From positions 8,597 through 72,596 of the forward strand of contig DASWIP010000031.1 in NCBI GenBank assembly GCA_036397635.1: a stretch of DNA of 64,000 nucleotides, in the 5' to 3' direction. Every line of letters begins with the position of its first letter. Within the stretch, counting starts at the first letter, position 1. A model generated the notes under the pieces. That model was not told the origin of the DNA. It did not search any database and worked only from the letters and a program-made list of their open reading frames with translations. Both the position numbers and the translations under genes were made by a program. This document shows positions 9,531-17,316 of the stretch, piece by piece. The stretch is from DASWIP01 sp036397635. GTDB taxonomy: Bacteria > Actinomycetota > AC-67.

Positions 9531-9597
9531 TGACTATACCACGGTAGGCCGCGGAACGGTCATAACTATTCCGCGGTAGGCCGTGGAATAGTCACAT
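9531..9597 (-). promoter_or_regulatory. Tandem imperfect palindromes at the ATPase start
   Basis: Two related dyads of about 28 bases lie next to each other: one around 9532-9562 (GACTATACCACGG ... GGAACGGTC) and one around 9566-9595 (CTATTCCGCGG ... CCGTGGAATAG). Both share the centre CGGTAGGCCG, so they are also direct repeats at about 34-base spacing. TATAGT, a plausible -10 on the minus strand, is inside the first dyad. This arrangement looks like a pair of operator sites repressing the ATPase gene; the upstream HTH protein is an obvious candidate binder. Confidence 0.55.
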
Positions 9598-10088
9598 GAG
9601 GATGACCCCGTAGACGCCGCCTCCTCAACGCTGCCGCCGTGCGCGGGCCGGCGCCAGGACATCTTTGGGAACCCTCGCCATCGCGGGGAGCGGGTGCCGG
9701 AGGTGATGCTCTTGCTCTCGGCCGCGCTGGAGTCTTGCCGACCTTTGGCCGACCCTTGTCGGCTCCTACGCGTCCCTGAGAACGTATCCAGCTTGACACG
9801 TCCATCGAGGAACACGGCATGCAGCTCGAGAGTGCATCCAAGCGCTGCGACGTACTTCTTGAGCGTCGAGAGGTACACATCCTCCACGCGTTCCAGCCGG
9901 GACACGTTGGCTTGGGCTACCCCGAGCACGCGGGCTACTTCCAACTGTGTGAGCTTCCGGGATCCGCGTAGCTCGGCGAGTGCGACCGCAACACGGGCCG
10001 CGCCTTTGTGCGCCTCAACGCGAGGGCGACGTCCGGGTTCTGCGTCGACCCGCGCGCGCAGCTGGTCAAAGTTTCGCCTGCCGCTCAC
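9534..10088 (-). CDS. XRE-family antitoxin (HigA-like), orphaned and C-terminally extended
   Basis: Reading frame of 184 residues starting at GTG 10088, which overlaps the stop of the toxin remnant (GTGA). Residues about 40-85 form an XRE helix-turn-helix (KLTQLEVARVLGVAQANVSR then EDVYLSTLKKYVAALG), the usual order in antitoxins paired with Gp49/HigB-like toxins. Such antitoxins are normally about 105 residues; here the frame continues some 75 residues beyond the family end in low-complexity Arg/Ser-rich sequence and then through the palindromes, so the natural stop was probably lost or a frameshift occurred. It may still bind DNA. Confidence 0.65.
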   Translation of the reverse strand: MSGRRNFDQLRARVDAEPGRRPRVEAHKGAARVAVALAELRGSRKLTQLEVARVLGVAQANVSRLERVEDVYLSTLKKYVAALGCTLELHAVFLDGRVKLDTFSGTRRSRQGSAKGRQDSSAAESKSITSGTRSPRWRGFPKMSWRRPAHGGSVEEAASTGSSSCDYSTAYRGIVMTVPRPTVV

Positions 10089-10261
10089 GGGAGTAGTCCT
10101 TCCTGTCGGAGCTCTGAGAGGTACACGTCATACAGGTCGTCGGCGATCGGCACCATCCGCTCGTACCACTTGTTCCACCACCTGGTCTTGTCACCACCGA
10201 TGAGCAGGATCGCGCTCCTCCGGGGATCGAATGCGAAGAGAACCCGGAGGTTCCCCGCCGG
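10085..10261 (-). pseudogene. HigB/Gp49-like toxin, 5' half missing
   Basis: Read on the minus strand towards TGA at 10087-10085, this stretch encodes NLRVLFAFDPRRSAILLIGG, KTRWWNKWYERMVPIADD and LYDVYLSELRQEG, the C-terminal half of a phage Gp49-like / HigB RNase-type toxin. No start codon or N-terminal half is present: homology stops near 10261, where unrelated plus-strand subtilase-like sequence begins. The stop overlaps the antitoxin start by 4 bases, the normal toxin-antitoxin arrangement. The toxin is therefore inactivated. Confidence 0.75.
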
Positions 10262-10274
10262 CGGGATCGTCGTT

Positions 10275-10525
10275 GATCCCTACGACGCAACGGCTTACGG
10301 AACCTCGTTGTCTGCGCCATGCGTCGCCGGCGTGGTAGCCCTTCCTCGAGGCGAACCTCGCGCTAACACCGCCGGCGGCCTCGGAGCGGTGGCTCGATAT
10401 TCACGCGCGCCTGGGTGAGCACCGACCCGGCCACCGGCGCGCTCACGTTCGCCGTGCGGCCGGCCGACTCGGGGAGCTTCCCCAATGGCTGCGGTGGGCG
10501 AGTATCTGCACTGCTACTTCTAAAA
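10275..10525 (+). pseudogene. Degenerate internal fragment of the subtilase gene
   Basis: Two blocks match the subtilase at 6186-8180. Block 1 (about 10275-10345) reads YGTSLSAPCVAGVVAL against TGTSLSAPYVAGVVAL around the catalytic Ser. Block 2 (about 10395-10525) reads FTRAWVSTDPATGALTFAVR against ITRAWVSTDPTTGALTFAVR; the nucleotides are nearly identical over long runs. The part between them (about 260 bases in the intact gene) is deleted and the frame is broken. There is no start and it is not expected to make a protein. It sits where the toxin 5' half should be. Confidence 0.75.
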
Positions 10526-10590
10526 GGGCTCGATGCCGCTGGGCTAGCTCCCGTTCGGACGAGTTGTGGGGGGGTGATCCGGCCCGGGTG

Positions 10591-10624
10591 CGATGGGGAC
10601 CGGGCATCAGCCCGGTCCCCATCG
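10591..10624 (-). terminator. Strong hairpin terminator after the collagen-like gene
   Basis: A perfect 15-base-pair stem (CGATGGGGACCGGGC with its complement) around a 4-base loop ATCA, 36 bases beyond the stop codon at 10660 on the minus strand. It lacks a clear U-run, as is common for hairpin terminators in high-GC actinobacteria. The gap between it and the subtilase fragment contains nothing else recognisable. Confidence 0.6.
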
Positions 10625-10659
10625 CGATCTTCGATGAGATGCCTGTCGGAGGTGGTCGG

Positions 10660-11436
10660 TCAGCCCGTCACGGTTCCGTAGAACAGACACTCGACTCCAA
10701 CGGGGGGAGCCCCTGGTATCGCGCGCGTGCCGACCACGCCGGAGACCACATGTCCGGCATCATCGGTGTACAGGAACGTCACCTGTGTCGGTGCCAGATC
10801 CGAGTCGAATTCGTCGGTCCCCGTCAGGGTGTCTCCGAAGGTGTCGAGCTGCGCGGCGCGCTCGACCACCAGCGTGTCGGCCCCGCGCGCGTGCCAGACG
10901 ATCCTTGCGCCCGGCTCGCTGGAGCGAGCGGACAGGATCGCTACTGTTGGGGTGCTGGGGTCGAAGAATCCATAGTCGCAGCGACCGGTCAGCTCGAGTC
11001 CGGACGCCACGATGAGCGATAGCTCATCCGTCCCAGTCTTGCTGATCCGGAACGTGCTGGCGCCGTCCCCCGGTGCGCCTGCGGGTCCCTGCGGGCCTGC
11101 GGGTCCCTCCGGGCCGCTGAGACCCTGCGGTCCCGCGGGTCCAGCGAGGCCCGTCTCACCTTGCGGGCCCGCCGGTCCCGGCTCGCCTTGGGGACCGACT
11201 GGACCGGGTTCGCCCTGCTGATTCCAGCTCAACAGGCGTTCGTCCTTCTTGCATGCCGAGGGTCCATCGACCACGCGAAGCGAGCCGCCTGCGTTGCCGT
11301 AACAGGCGTAGATCGTGCCGTCCTCAGCGGGGATCTGGGCGAACGCGAACGTGGCGGTCAGCACCCCGAGGACGCTGAGCGCAGCGACGATGGGGATCGA
11401 TCGGGCCTTGCGGATGATGCTGGTTCCCGTGGACAT
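10660..11436 (-). CDS. Exported collagen-like protein
   Basis: ATG 11436 is preceded by ATAGGAGGAAGAAC, a near-ideal ribosome site, giving a 258-residue protein. Signal peptide about 1-32 (RSIPIVAALSVLGVLTATFA), then a small two-Cys domain (TIYACYGNAGGSLRVV ... CKKDERLLSWN) common ahead of bacterial collagen repeats, then 17 Gly-X-Y triplets (about 75-125, rich in GPQ, GPA, GEP), and a beta-rich C-terminal domain of about 130 residues. It should form a surface or matrix triple helix. It shares its frame with the upstream cNMP-binding segment. Confidence 0.75.
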   Translation of the reverse strand: MSTGTSIIRKARSIPIVAALSVLGVLTATFAFAQIPAEDGTIYACYGNAGGSLRVVDGPSACKKDERLLSWNQQGEPGPVGPQGEPGPAGPQGETGLAGPAGPQGLSGPEGPAGPQGPAGAPGDGASTFRISKTGTDELSLIVASGLELTGRCDYGFFDPSTPTVAILSARSSEPGARIVWHARGADTLVVERAAQLDTFGDTLTGTDEFDSDLAPTQVTFLYTDDAGHVVSGVVGTRAIPGAPPVGVECLFYGTVTG

Positions 11437-11877
11437 GTTCTTCCTCCTATCTGGGGCTTCCGCCCCTAACGGACCGGGATCGGTCCCGGCCACGAATTTC
11501 CTGCGGATGCGGGTTGACGACGCGAGGAGCTGCTCGAAATCGGGGCCTTGGAAGACCAACGCACGCAGCGGCGTGCGTGCGACCACGGTCGCCGTCCTCG
11601 GCCGATTGGCCAGCAGCGATAGCTCCCCGACCATGGATCCGGCTCCGACGATCGCGACCAGATCGCCGGCTACGCGGACCTCGGCTTTGCCCTCGATCAG
11701 GAGGCAGCAGCCGCGCGCACCATGCCCCTCGACCGTGAGGGGCTCGCCGGCCTCGACCGTGATCTGGGAGCTGAGCCCGGCGATGATTCGCAGCTCGGCT
11801 GCCGTGCTGTCGGCGAACAACGGCATCTCACGCAGCGCGGCCATGATGCGCCGGCGGTGAACGACCATCCGAGCCAT
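10660..11877 (-). CDS. Cyclic-nucleotide-binding domain read in frame into a collagen-like protein
   Basis: The open frame from ATG 11877 (behind AAAGGAGCGGAG) is 405 residues. Residues about 1-135 form a Crp/cNMP-binding beta-roll (MPLFADSTAAEL, GEPLTVEGHGARGCCLLIEG, GSMVGELSLLANRPRTATV), without a following DNA-binding helix-turn-helix. With no stop codon the frame then runs into a second protein that has its own strong ribosome site, signal peptide and collagen repeats (see 10660-11436). A cytosolic regulatory domain ahead of a signal peptide makes no sense as one product, so this is probably two cistrons in the same frame where the first has lost its stop, or a real read-through. Confidence 0.5.
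   Translation of the reverse strand: MARMVVHRRRIMAALREMPLFADSTAAELRIIAGLSSQITVEAGEPLTVEGHGARGCCLLIEGKAEVRVAGDLVAIVGAGSMVGELSLLANRPRTATVVARTPLRALVFQGPDFEQLLASSTRIRRKFVAGTDPGPLGAEAPDRRKNMSTGTSIIRKARSIPIVAALSVLGVLTATFAFAQIPAEDGTIYACYGNAGGSLRVVDGPSACKKDERLLSWNQQGEPGPVGPQGEPGPAGPQGETGLAGPAGPQGLSGPEGPAGPQGPAGAPGDGASTFRISKTGTDELSLIVASGLELTGRCDYGFFDPSTPTVAILSARSSEPGARIVWHARGADTLVVERAAQLDTFGDTLTGTDEFDSDLAPTQVTFLYTDDAGHVVSGVVGTRAIPGAPPVGVECLFYGTVTG
11453..11486 (-). promoter_or_regulatory. Two adjacent hairpins ahead of the collagen-like gene
   Basis: Hairpin 1, 11471-11486: GGACCG stem with 4-base loop. Hairpin 2, 11453-11466: GGGGC stem which on the minus strand closes a GGAA tetraloop. They lie between the cNMP domain and the ribosome site at about 11443-11450, suggesting transcript processing, attenuation or partial termination between the two coding segments. 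Confidence 0.4.
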
Positions 11878-11979
11878 CTCCGCTCCTTTCGGGATCTCGC
11901 GCGATGCGACCCGAGAGGATGCTCGCGGCAAGACGTAAAGGAGCTGTAAACACCGCCGCCGGCGCGGCTCTGTGACGGG

Positions 11980-14900
11980 CTAGGAGCCGTCCAGCGGCTC
12001 GCCCAAGGCGACCATGATCTGAACGAGTGCTTCGCGCGCGCCGACCTCGGCGGTTCGGCGGACCGCCTCATCGAACGCCGCCTCTCCCACGGCGTCGCGC
12101 ACGAGCAGACTTGCGCCGTCGAAGGCCGCTCGTTCGGACGGCGGCAAGACGCCTTCAGCACGTTCGAGCAGCGCGCGCGCAGCCCCAAGCGCCACCGCGG
12201 CCGCCTGCGGAGTGTCAGATGCTGCCACGACGCCGAGTGCGGTCAAGGAGCGAGCGATCTCGAATGTATCCTCGGTCTGCAGCAGGATCTCTACCGAACG
12301 CACCGCATGCGCGCGCGCCTCGACCGCATCGCCGGCCGTCATCTCCAGCGCGGTCAGGGAGCGCAGCAGCGTCCCATGCAAGCCCTCGTCGATCCCGCGC
12401 GCGGCGATCTCCAGCGCCTCGGCATAGCGCGTCCGGGCCTCGTCGAGGTCGCCACAAGCGAGGGCCACATCGCCCATGCCGATCGCACTGGCGAGCCCAC
12501 CGCGAACGTAGCCGGCCACTCGCGACGCTTCCCGCGCTTCTGCGAGATGCGTCGACGCGGCGCCCAGGTCGCCGGCGGCGATGCGGCACGCCGACAGGAC
12601 GAGAAGCGGCTCGATCGCGCCGAAAGTATCGCCGCTCTCACGCATCATTCGCAGGGCGCGCTCAAGCGTGACGGACGCATTCACATATCCGCCCGTCTGA
12701 TACAGCGCTGCCCCGATGTTGACGACGGCATTCCCGACGTGGCGCATCGCTCCTGCCGCGTAGGCGAGCTCGAGGGACGCCTCGTACCGCTCGAGCGCCT
12801 TCGACATGTGACCGCGGCGTTGATCCACCGAGCCGAGATTGCCGAGAAGGGTCATCCGGTAGGTCACGTCACCGAGGGCCTCTGACATCTCGAGCGCTTC
12901 CGTCCATCGAGCGTCCGCGCCGTCGGTCTCGCCCTGCCGCCAGGCGATCACACCCAGGTTCGCCAATGCCCCGACCGCCGCGACACTATCCCCGCGCGCG
13001 CGCGCTATGGCGAGGGAACGCTCGATGAGGGCGGTCGCTCCACCCAAGTCGCCCTGCTCGGCGAGCGCCGGCGCGAGATTATGGATCGCCATGTGCTCTG
13101 TCTGCTCGTCGCCGATCCGCTGGGCGATCTCGAGCGCAGCGCGGAACGTAGTGATGCTTCCGGCGTAGTCGCCTTGATTCTTCATCGCGTTCCCGAGCGT
13201 GATCAGCGTGCTCATCTCGAGGATCTCGTCGCGCTCGGCACGAGCGATGTCGAGCGCGTCCTCCGCGTACCCTTGGGCGCGCGGAAACTCTCCTTGATCG
13301 TTGGCTGTCGAAGCGAGAGATGTGAGGACACGCCCACGCAGGGGTGCCGTGGTCGCTTGATCCAGCGCGCGCTCGAGGTACTTCCGCCTGTCGCGCACGT
13401 AGCCTCGCCGAGCGAAGTACGGTGAGATCGCGACCGCCAGTCGCGCGGCCTCGTCGGCTCGCCGGTTGCCCGCGGTCGCCCGCTCGAGCGCTGTGGTGAT
13501 GTTGTCGTGCTCCTCGGCCAGCGATGCAACCGTAACGGCGTCGCCCATCCAGGCCTTCTGCGTGGTGCTCTCGGCCACGGTCAGCACCCACCCGAGGTGA
13601 GCGTCGGCGATGCGGTCTGCCTCACCGGAGGCGCGCAACTGCTCGGCCGCGTAATCGCGGATCACGACCAGCATCTCGTACCTGCTGGCCGACGTGGTAT
13701 GTCGCATCGACAGCAGGGACTTGTCCACCAGACCGCTGAGAAGATCCAGCACCTCTGCTGCGTCGATCCCATCGCCGGCGCATACGAGGGTCGCGCTGGC
13801 GGTCGTGCATCCGCCGTGGAAGACCGACAGGCGGCGGAAGAGACAACGTTCCTCCTCGTTCAGCAGGTCGAAGGACCATGCGAGGGTACCGCGCATGGTC
13901 TGATGGCGCGGATCGCCGGTGCGGCTCCCGACCGTCAAGAGGCGCAGCGTGTCGGCAAGGTTCGCAACGAGGTCGGGAAGGCCTGCCGCACGCGTCCGCG
14001 CGGCGACCAGCTCGATCGCCAGCGGCATGCCATCGAGGCGCCGGCAGATCTCGACGATCGCACCGACGTGCGCGGCGGCGTCCAGGTGTGCGTTGGCTGC
14101 GCGCGCGCGCTCCAGGAACAGCGCAGCAGCGGGATGCTCCAGCGCCTCCTCCAGAGACCGCGTGTTTGCCGGCGGCACTGGGAGTGGTGCGATGACCGTG
14201 ACGGTCTCTCCCGGCACTCGCAATGATTCCCGCGAGGTCGTGAGGATCCGCATCCTTGGGCACGCGGCGAGGATGGTTGCGCAGGCTGATGCGACCTCTT
14301 CGAGAAGATGCTCGCAGTTGTCGATCAACAACAGCGCCTGCCGGCCGGCGAGTTCGTCGAGCAGCGTATCTTGCAGTGCTCGTCCGGCTTGCTCGCGCAC
14401 GCCGACCGCGGAGGCGATACGGCGGATCACCAATGAGGGGTCATCGACTGCGGCGAGTTCGACGAGCCATACGCCGTCGGGATATCGGGCGACCATCCGG
14501 TGCGCGATCTCGATGGCCAGGCGCGTCTTGCCCGAGCCACCGGGTCCCGTGAGGGTCACCAGCCGCGCCTGGTCGAGCAGGTCGCCGACCTCTGTCTGCT
14601 CGGCCTCGCGCCCGAGGAAGCGATTCGCCGGGAAGGGCAGGTTGTGCGGGGCCGCCGTGTCGAGGATCCCGCCCACGTCGAGCGTCGCGGACTGTTTCAG
14701 GATCGCTTCGAACAGGGATGAAACCTCGGCTGAAGGGTCGATGCCGAGCGATTCGGCAAGGTGCTCTCGCAGTTCCTGAAACGCCTCGAGCGCGTCGGAC
14801 TGTCGTCCCGCTCGGTACAGCGCGAGCATGCGTCTCGCCCACACTGTTTCGCGTGTCGGGAACCTGGCGCATTCGACGGCAAGCTCTTCGGCCACCCTCC

Positions 14901-15426
14901 GATGAGCACCCAGCGCGAGATCCACATCCGCCTTCTCTTCGACCGCGATCAGCCGCTGCTCGTTGAGACGAGCCGCGCCCGAGCGTGCGAAGGTGAGATC
15001 GATGCCGGTGAACGCATCCCCTCGCCACAAGCCCAGTGCCTCGGCGTACAGCGCGCTCGCATGACGGTGCGCGCCACGCGTCTCCCCTGCGCGCGCCTCG
15101 GCCAGGAGGGCGACGAATCGGCCGCTATCCACCTCGTTGCGCATGTCGACATCCAAGCGGTAGCCGCGCGGGACCGTCTCGACAACTCGTCGCCCACACA
15201 TCTCTTCGAACGTCCGACGCAGCTTCGACACGTGCACGCGCAGGGCCGTTCCGGCGGTATCCGGTGGCGAGCCGTCCCACAGGTCCTCGATCAGCGCATC
15301 CACGGGGATCGGCCGCCCTTCGGCGAGCAACAGTCGCGCAAGCAACGCCTGCTCCTTCGTCGCCGAGATGGGAAGAGTCTTGCCGTCGTGGGTGACGGTC
15401 AGGGGGCCCAATATTTCGAAGAACAC
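11980..15426 (-). CDS. SARP/AfsR-type regulator with BTAD, NB-ARC and TPR domains
   Basis: A protein of 1148 residues from GTG 15426, chosen because the family always begins with FEILGPL; 28 extra upstream codons reach an ATG at 15510 but lack a ribosome site. Domains: OmpR-type winged helix (about 1-95, SATKEQALLARLLLAEG, ALRVHVSKLRR), bacterial transcriptional activation domain (about 100-245), a STAND/NB-ARC ATPase with Walker A TGPGGSGKTRLA near 295 and Walker B ALLLIDNCEH, then about 500 residues of TPR repeats in which tandem 40-residue units are obvious. Family members activate secondary-metabolite or developmental genes upon ligand or protein binding to the TPRs. Its target is unknown; no biosynthetic cluster is visible here. 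Confidence 0.92.
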   Translation of the reverse strand: MFFEILGPLTVTHDGKTLPISATKEQALLARLLLAEGRPIPVDALIEDLWDGSPPDTAGTALRVHVSKLRRTFEEMCGRRVVETVPRGYRLDVDMRNEVDSGRFVALLAEARAGETRGAHRHASALYAEALGLWRGDAFTGIDLTFARSGAARLNEQRLIAVEEKADVDLALGAHRRVAEELAVECARFPTRETVWARRMLALYRAGRQSDALEAFQELREHLAESLGIDPSAEVSSLFEAILKQSATLDVGGILDTAAPHNLPFPANRFLGREAEQTEVGDLLDQARLVTLTGPGGSGKTRLAIEIAHRMVARYPDGVWLVELAAVDDPSLVIRRIASAVGVREQAGRALQDTLLDELAGRQALLLIDNCEHLLEEVASACATILAACPRMRILTTSRESLRVPGETVTVIAPLPVPPANTRSLEEALEHPAAALFLERARAANAHLDAAAHVGAIVEICRRLDGMPLAIELVAARTRAAGLPDLVANLADTLRLLTVGSRTGDPRHQTMRGTLAWSFDLLNEEERCLFRRLSVFHGGCTTASATLVCAGDGIDAAEVLDLLSGLVDKSLLSMRHTTSASRYEMLVVIRDYAAEQLRASGEADRIADAHLGWVLTVAESTTQKAWMGDAVTVASLAEEHDNITTALERATAGNRRADEAARLAVAISPYFARRGYVRDRRKYLERALDQATTAPLRGRVLTSLASTANDQGEFPRAQGYAEDALDIARAERDEILEMSTLITLGNAMKNQGDYAGSITTFRAALEIAQRIGDEQTEHMAIHNLAPALAEQGDLGGATALIERSLAIARARGDSVAAVGALANLGVIAWRQGETDGADARWTEALEMSEALGDVTYRMTLLGNLGSVDQRRGHMSKALERYEASLELAYAAGAMRHVGNAVVNIGAALYQTGGYVNASVTLERALRMMRESGDTFGAIEPLLVLSACRIAAGDLGAASTHLAEAREASRVAGYVRGGLASAIGMGDVALACGDLDEARTRYAEALEIAARGIDEGLHGTLLRSLTALEMTAGDAVEARAHAVRSVEILLQTEDTFEIARSLTALGVVAASDTPQAAAVALGAARALLERAEGVLPPSERAAFDGASLLVRDAVGEAAFDEAVRRTAEVGAREALVQIMVALGEPLDGS

Positions 15427-15617
15427 GCACAGAGGGTACCGTCGGTGACGCCACGCGTGAACGCCGCCCACTCTCTGGTGCCGGGGGCCTCGATCAGCCA
15501 GGCTACCCATATTGATGGACCGCGCGGCCGGAACTCATCGGGTTCCCCTCACGGACGCGCAGGATCCACGGTGACCACGCAGGGGGTGACTTGGTCGGTC
15601 TCTGGTTCGGGTTGTCG

Positions 15618-16439
15618 TCAGGGCCTGGATGCCTTGACGATCACCGCGGTCGCGACGTGGCTCTGTCGTTCCTGTGGGATCGTCCGGCGCATCGCCTCGA
15701 TGACCTCGGCGGTGAAGAGCGGGTACATCGACGCCTCAGCGACGCCGAAGGGGCGATGGCCCCCTACCCACACGTTCGTGAACCCCGCTCGCTCGAGTTT
15801 GTCGGCGAAGACACGCTCCGCCAGGGCGCCCGACACTCAGCCGGCCCAAGCGCTGGGATCGGCTGCGACCTCGATGGGGAGCTCTGTATCGAGCGTGAGG
15901 TCCCCCAAGCAGATGCGGCCGCCGGGGCGCAGGACACGGTGGATCTCAGCCATCGCGCGGCTCTTGCGCGCCGAGAGGTTCAGCACACCGTTCGAGATCA
16001 CCACATCGACCGACGCGTCGGGCAGCGGGATGTCTTCCATCTCGCCCTGAACGAACCGGGTCCAACCGGCGACGCCCGCCGCGGTCGCGTGCGTGCCCGC
16101 TCGCTCGCACATCTCCTCAAGGATGTCCAGACCGATCGCGCTGCCGGTTGACCCGACGCGCCTGGCAGCGAGGATCGTGTCGATGCCCCCGCCGGATCCC
16201 ACGTCGAGCACTGTCTCGCCGGGCTGGAGGAACGCGTAGCGGATCGGGTTGGCAACCCCGAGGGCCCAGCGCACCGCGTGGGCAGGGAGCTCAGCGAGCT
16301 CGGCGTCGCTGTAGAGCTTGCGCGCGACCGCCTCGCCACCGCCGGACTCGATCGAGCGGTACGACTGCGCGACGTTGTCTTTGATCTCCTGTTGGAACAT
16401 CAGGTCGCGGGCCATGACTCTCCTGTCGTCAAAGCTCAT
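15618..16439 (-). CDS. ArsM-like SAM methyltransferase, candidate selenoprotein (UGA at codon 201)
   Basis: Codons 1-200 encode a class I methyltransferase: motif I VLDVGSGGGIDTILAA (about 78-92), acidic end of strand 2 IGLDILEEM, VVISNGVLNLS, then HRVLRPGGR. At codon 201 there is TGA (15839-15837), and the same frame continues for 72 more residues that belong to the same family (SGALAERVFADKLERAGFTN, then a terminal strand). ArsM-type enzymes have Cys at this place (AGC then VSGAL-like), so UGA stands exactly for a conserved Cys. A hairpin that fits bacterial SECIS rules follows (15804-15822). Full length is 273 residues with Sec. Two other cysteines of true ArsM (GCGNP, NCVINL) are Val and Gly here, so arsenite may not be the substrate. 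It is third in the sigma/anti-sigma operon with an 11-base overlap. If Sec is not inserted, a 200-residue truncated protein results. Confidence 0.7.
15804..15822 (-). promoter_or_regulatory. Putative bacterial SECIS hairpin
   Basis: Fourteen bases after the UGA the mRNA can form GGCGGAG / CUUCGCC (7 pairs, one G-U) with apical loop CGUGU. The loop starts 21 bases after UGA and has G at its second position, which meets the published bacterial SECIS requirements (16-37 base distance, loop of 3-14, G among the first two loop bases). An alternative longer fold pairs UGUCGG with CCGACA. Confidence 0.6.
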
Positions 16440-16665
16440 CCAGGAAGCGCTCCAAGTGGTCGCGGACGTGCTGCGGGATCACGTCGGACGTGCCGGTCGC
16501 TAGGAAGGACCGAACCTCCCTGGCGAACTCCAATTCTCCACAGCAGGTCCGGCAGAACGCGAGGTGCTTCTCGACGCTCTCTTGCTCCTCGGGGGAGATC
16601 GCGTTGTCCAGGTACTCCCAGAGCCGCTTCACTGCCTCGGAGCATGGGATCAGCTGCTCGGTCAT
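16429..16665 (-). CDS. Zinc-finger anti-sigma factor
   Basis: A protein of 78 residues with the zf-HC2/RsrA-like pattern: Cys8, then His34-x3-Cys38-x2-Cys41 (HLAFCRTCC), on a short helical scaffold (EEQESVEKH). It has no membrane helix, so it is a soluble anti-sigma. In this family the zinc site binds the sigma factor and releases it on thiol oxidation or metal stress. It overlaps the sigma gene by 4 bases (ATGA) and the methyltransferase by 11 bases, so the three are translationally coupled. Confidence 0.88.
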   Translation of the reverse strand: MTEQLIPCSEAVKRLWEYLDNAISPEEQESVEKHLAFCRTCCGELEFAREVRSFLATGTSDVIPQHVRDHLERFLDEL

Positions 16666-17276
16666 GGTGTTTCCTCTCTAGCGAGGAGCCCCGCGTCGCC
16701 TGCGTAGCTCCACATCTCGATCTCGAAGCGCTTGCGCGCGCGATGCAGGCGCGCGAGCACGGTTCCCAGAGGGACGTCGAGCATCTGGGCGATCTCTTTG
16801 GTCGACCATCCCTCCATGTAGTGCAGGACGAGCGGTGCTCGGTAGATGTCCTGGATCCGCATGAGCACCGCGTGGACATCCTCTTTCCCGAAGGCGCTGA
16901 GGAAGTCGTGGTGGAGCGTGTCGGAATAGGGGAAGGGATCCTCGATCGCGATGGTTCGGTAGAGCGAGAAGTCGTCGATCTCTTCGACGCTGACCTCTTC
17001 CACCGCGCGCGATCGCTTCCGCAGTGTGTCGTGGAACACGTTCACCAGGATCCGCTTGAGCCATGGTCCAACCGAGGCGTCGGTCTTCAGGGTCCCGAAC
17101 GACCGGTAGGCCCGCAGCAGCGTCTCCTGCACCAGATCCTCCGCGCTCACCTCATCCAGCCGCCGCGCCAGTGAGTACAGGCCCGCCAGCTCGGGAAGCG
17201 TCAGCAACCGGAACGCCTCCTTCGTGCGGTCCTGCACCACCTGTTCGTTCATCGCGCGCGGCTTCGAACCTTCCAC
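16662..17276 (-). CDS. ECF RNA polymerase sigma factor
   Basis: A protein of 204 residues from GTG 17276 (GAGGA six bases upstream; a later ATG at 17252 is possible). Region 2: AEDLVQETLLRAYRSFGTLK and WLKRILVNVFHDTLRK. Region 4: PLVLHYMEGWSTKEIAQMLD and PLGTVLARLHRARKRFE, the helix-turn-helix that reads the -35 element. The linker between regions 2 and 4 is long and acidic (VEEVSVEEIDDFSLY). Together with the downstream anti-sigma it makes a SigH/SigR-like stress switch; the methyltransferase is presumably part of its output. A dyad upstream (17317-17341) may carry its regulation. Confidence 0.92.
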   Translation of the reverse strand: MEGSKPRAMNEQVVQDRTKEAFRLLTLPELAGLYSLARRLDEVSAEDLVQETLLRAYRSFGTLKTDASVGPWLKRILVNVFHDTLRKRSRAVEEVSVEEIDDFSLYRTIAIEDPFPYSDTLHHDFLSAFGKEDVHAVLMRIQDIYRAPLVLHYMEGWSTKEIAQMLDVPLGTVLARLHRARKRFEIEMWSYAGDAGLLAREETP

Positions 17277-17316
17277 GAGGAGTCCTCACAGGGTTAGACG
17301 ACGCCGAGGGCGATCC

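Noticed and set aside
9531..9597. Palindromes as insertion-sequence ends or attachment site
   Set aside because: No transposase or integrase, no target duplication, and the position over a start codon fits operators.
11012..11221. Pro/Gly-rich plus-strand frame opposite the collagen repeats
   Set aside because: Collagen triplets read in reverse also give Gly/Pro; signal peptide and ribosome site support only the minus strand.
15618..15836. Separate 72-residue gene starting at GTG after the methyltransferase stop
   Set aside because: No ribosome site, and the sequence is the missing C-terminus of the same methyltransferase in the same frame; UGA recoding explains it better.
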